Of a stretch of DNA of 64,000 nt, positions 63,062 to 64,000 are shown piece by piece. Both the position numbers and the translations under genes were made by a program. Position 1 is the first letter of the stretch. Every line of letters begins with the position of its first letter. This stretch comes from Burkholderiaceae bacterium (lineage in GTDB: Bacteria > Pseudomonadota > Gammaproteobacteria > Burkholderiales > Burkholderiaceae_E): the NCBI GenBank assembly GCA_023954045.1, contig JAMLIR010000021.1, positions 1 through 64,000 on the forward strand. The letters are read 5' to 3'. The notes under the pieces were generated by a model. That model worked only from the letters and a program-made list of their open reading frames with translations, was not told where the DNA came from and did no database searches.

Positions 63062-64000
63062 ATGCGGCCGATGTCCACGCCGCCGCCGTGCCCCCCGGCG
63101 CCCTCGAGGGGCGCCGTGCAACCCGTTCCCGCTCACGACCCGCGCCGGCGTCCGGCGCGCGGGTTGGCGCTCTTCGCCGCTGCGCTGATCGCCGCCGCCG
63201 CGCCCTGCGCGGCCGGCGCCTGCGAGGCAGTTCCCGGGGCGACGCTGCGGCTGGTCGGCGGCGTGCCCGCGGCAACGCCCGCGGGGGGTACCCCGGTCGC
63301 GCAGGCGGATCCGGTCGTCGACCGCTCGGCCGAGCACGTCGTCGCACGCGGGGACAGCCTGACGTCGGTCGGCGCGCGCTACGGGGTCGCGACACGGCTG
63401 ATCGCCGTCGAGAACGGCCTCGACGCCCGCAAGGCGCTGCGCCCCGGGCAGGTGCTGAGGGTGACCGCGCGCCACGTGGTGCCGCCGCCGTTGGCCGACG
63501 GGATCGTGATCAGCCTGCCCCAGCGGATGCTGTTCTTTTTCCGGGGCGGGCGGCTCGCGAGCGCGTATCCGGTCGCGGTCGGCCGATCCGACTGGCCGAC
63601 CCCCACTGGCGACTTCACGGTGGTCAATCGCCAGACCGACAAGACCTGGGTCGTGCCGCCGTCGATCCAGGAGGAGATGCGTCGCGAGGGCAAGCGGGTG
63701 CTCACCGAGGTGCCGCCCGGCCCGGACAATCCGCTCGGCCGGCACTGGATCGGGCTGAGCCTGCCGGCCATCGGCATCCACGGGACGATCGCACCGGCCA
63801 GCGTCTATGGTTTTCGCTCGCACGGCTGCATCCGGGTGCACCCCGACGACGTCGCCGAGCTGTTCGACCGGGTCGCCGTCGGCGAGCGCGGCCGCATCGT
63901 CTACCTGCCGCTGCTGCTGGCGCAGGGCGAGGACGGCCGGATCTGGTTCGAGGCGAATCCGGACGCGTATCGGCGCGGCGCCGGGACCGTGGAGACGGTG
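63062..64000 (+). CDS. L,D-transpeptidase with LysM domain (3' end outside window)
   Basis: The frame runs to the window edge without a stop; 313 codons visible. After an N-terminal hydrophobic segment (ARGLALFAAALIAAAAPCAAG) comes a LysM domain (EHVVARGDSLTSVGARYGVATRLIAVENGL, abbreviated) and a YkuD L,D-transpeptidase domain with the catalytic motif HGTIAP then SHGCIRVHPDDV. It would cross-link peptidoglycan (3-3 links) or attach a lipoprotein in the periplasm. Start could be ATG 63062 or 63071. Confidence 0.9.
   Translation, partial: MRPMSTPPPCPPAPSRGAVQPVPAHDPRRRPARGLALFAAALIAAAAPCAAGACEAVPGATLRLVGGVPAATPAGGTPVAQADPVVDRSAEHVVARGDSLTSVGARYGVATRLIAVENGLDARKALRPGQVLRVTARHVVPPPLADGIVISLPQRMLFFFRGGRLASAYPVAVGRSDWPTPTGDFTVVNRQTDKTWVVPPSIQEEMRREGKRVLTEVPPGPDNPLGRHWIGLSLPAIGIHGTIAPASVYGFRSHGCIRVHPDDVAELFDRVAVGERGRIVYLPLLLAQGEDGRIWFEANPDAYRRGAGTVETV

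Overview
The window reads as a G+C-rich chromosome segment of a betaproteobacterium, most likely Burkholderiales. The evidence is the gene order: the end of the division/cell-wall cluster (ftsQ-ftsA-ftsZ, a Prx5-type peroxiredoxin, lpxC), then secA-argJ, then pilB-pilC-pilD-coaE-zapD-yacG on the minus strand, and ispB divergent from rplU-rpmA-obgE-proB. Coding density is very high. All placements rest on motif reading and gene order; no database search was run.

Layout. 1-10.8 kb: envelope and division genes, a DUF721 (DciA-like) gene, an M23 peptidase, secA, argJ. 10.8-18.4 kb: a DUF815 ATPase, a MutT-ThiE/TenI fusion, and the minus-strand block yacG, zapD, coaE, pilD, pilC, pilB. 18.4-20.2 kb: a damaged zone with a 0.55-kb second copy of the pilB leader and 5' coding end, fused to a frameshifted, N-terminally truncated IS110-family transposase. 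20.2-22 kb: a CorC/HlyC-type membrane protein and a small zinc-ribbon membrane protein. 22.1-26.8 kb: a LIV-type ABC importer. 27-28.8 kb: a DUF1059 protein and an aldehyde dehydrogenase. 28.9-38.9 kb: a locus whose gene set (VOC protein, CitE-like lyase, MmgE/PrpD, family III CoA-transferase, acyl-CoA dehydrogenase, MaoC-like hydratase, divergent LysR regulator, TRAP transporter) matches the itaconate degradation operon of Pseudomonas aeruginosa. 38.8-44.6 kb: an MFS carrier, tRNA-Pro(CGG), ispB, rplU-rpmA-obgE-proB. 44.6-53.1 kb: a palindromic repeat cluster, then accessory metabolic genes (metallo-hydrolase, DapA-like aldolase, fumC, DGC protein, ABC exporter, FAH protein, 2-hydroxyacid dehydrogenase). 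53.1-56.2 kb: rppH divergent from proS and a lytic transglycosylase. 56.3-63 kb: a MarR regulator divergent from an acyl-CoA ligase and a second complete LIV importer. 63.06 kb to the end: a LysM + L,D-transpeptidase gene cut off by the window.

How the genes work together. The two LIV importers, the TRAP importer, the CoA-activating enzymes and the aldehyde dehydrogenase suggest a heterotroph that scavenges organic acids. In the itaconate-type locus the TRAP system would import a C4/C5 dicarboxylate, the CoA-transferase would activate it, the hydratase would give citramalyl-CoA, and the lyase would split that to acetyl-CoA and pyruvate. The MarR-ligase-LIV block looks like a self-contained uptake-and-activation module for an aromatic or aliphatic carboxylic acid, with an inverted repeat in the divergent promoter as the probable MarR operator.

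Oddities worth a second look: an L21 ribosomal protein with a C-terminal helix-hairpin-helix domain, a lysine in the GTP-binding glycine loop of FtsZ, an arginine in place of the Walker A lysine in one LivF, the truncated pilB paralogue with a conserved leader, and a 32-bp perfect palindrome spanning the proB stop codon next to a REP-like repeat cluster.
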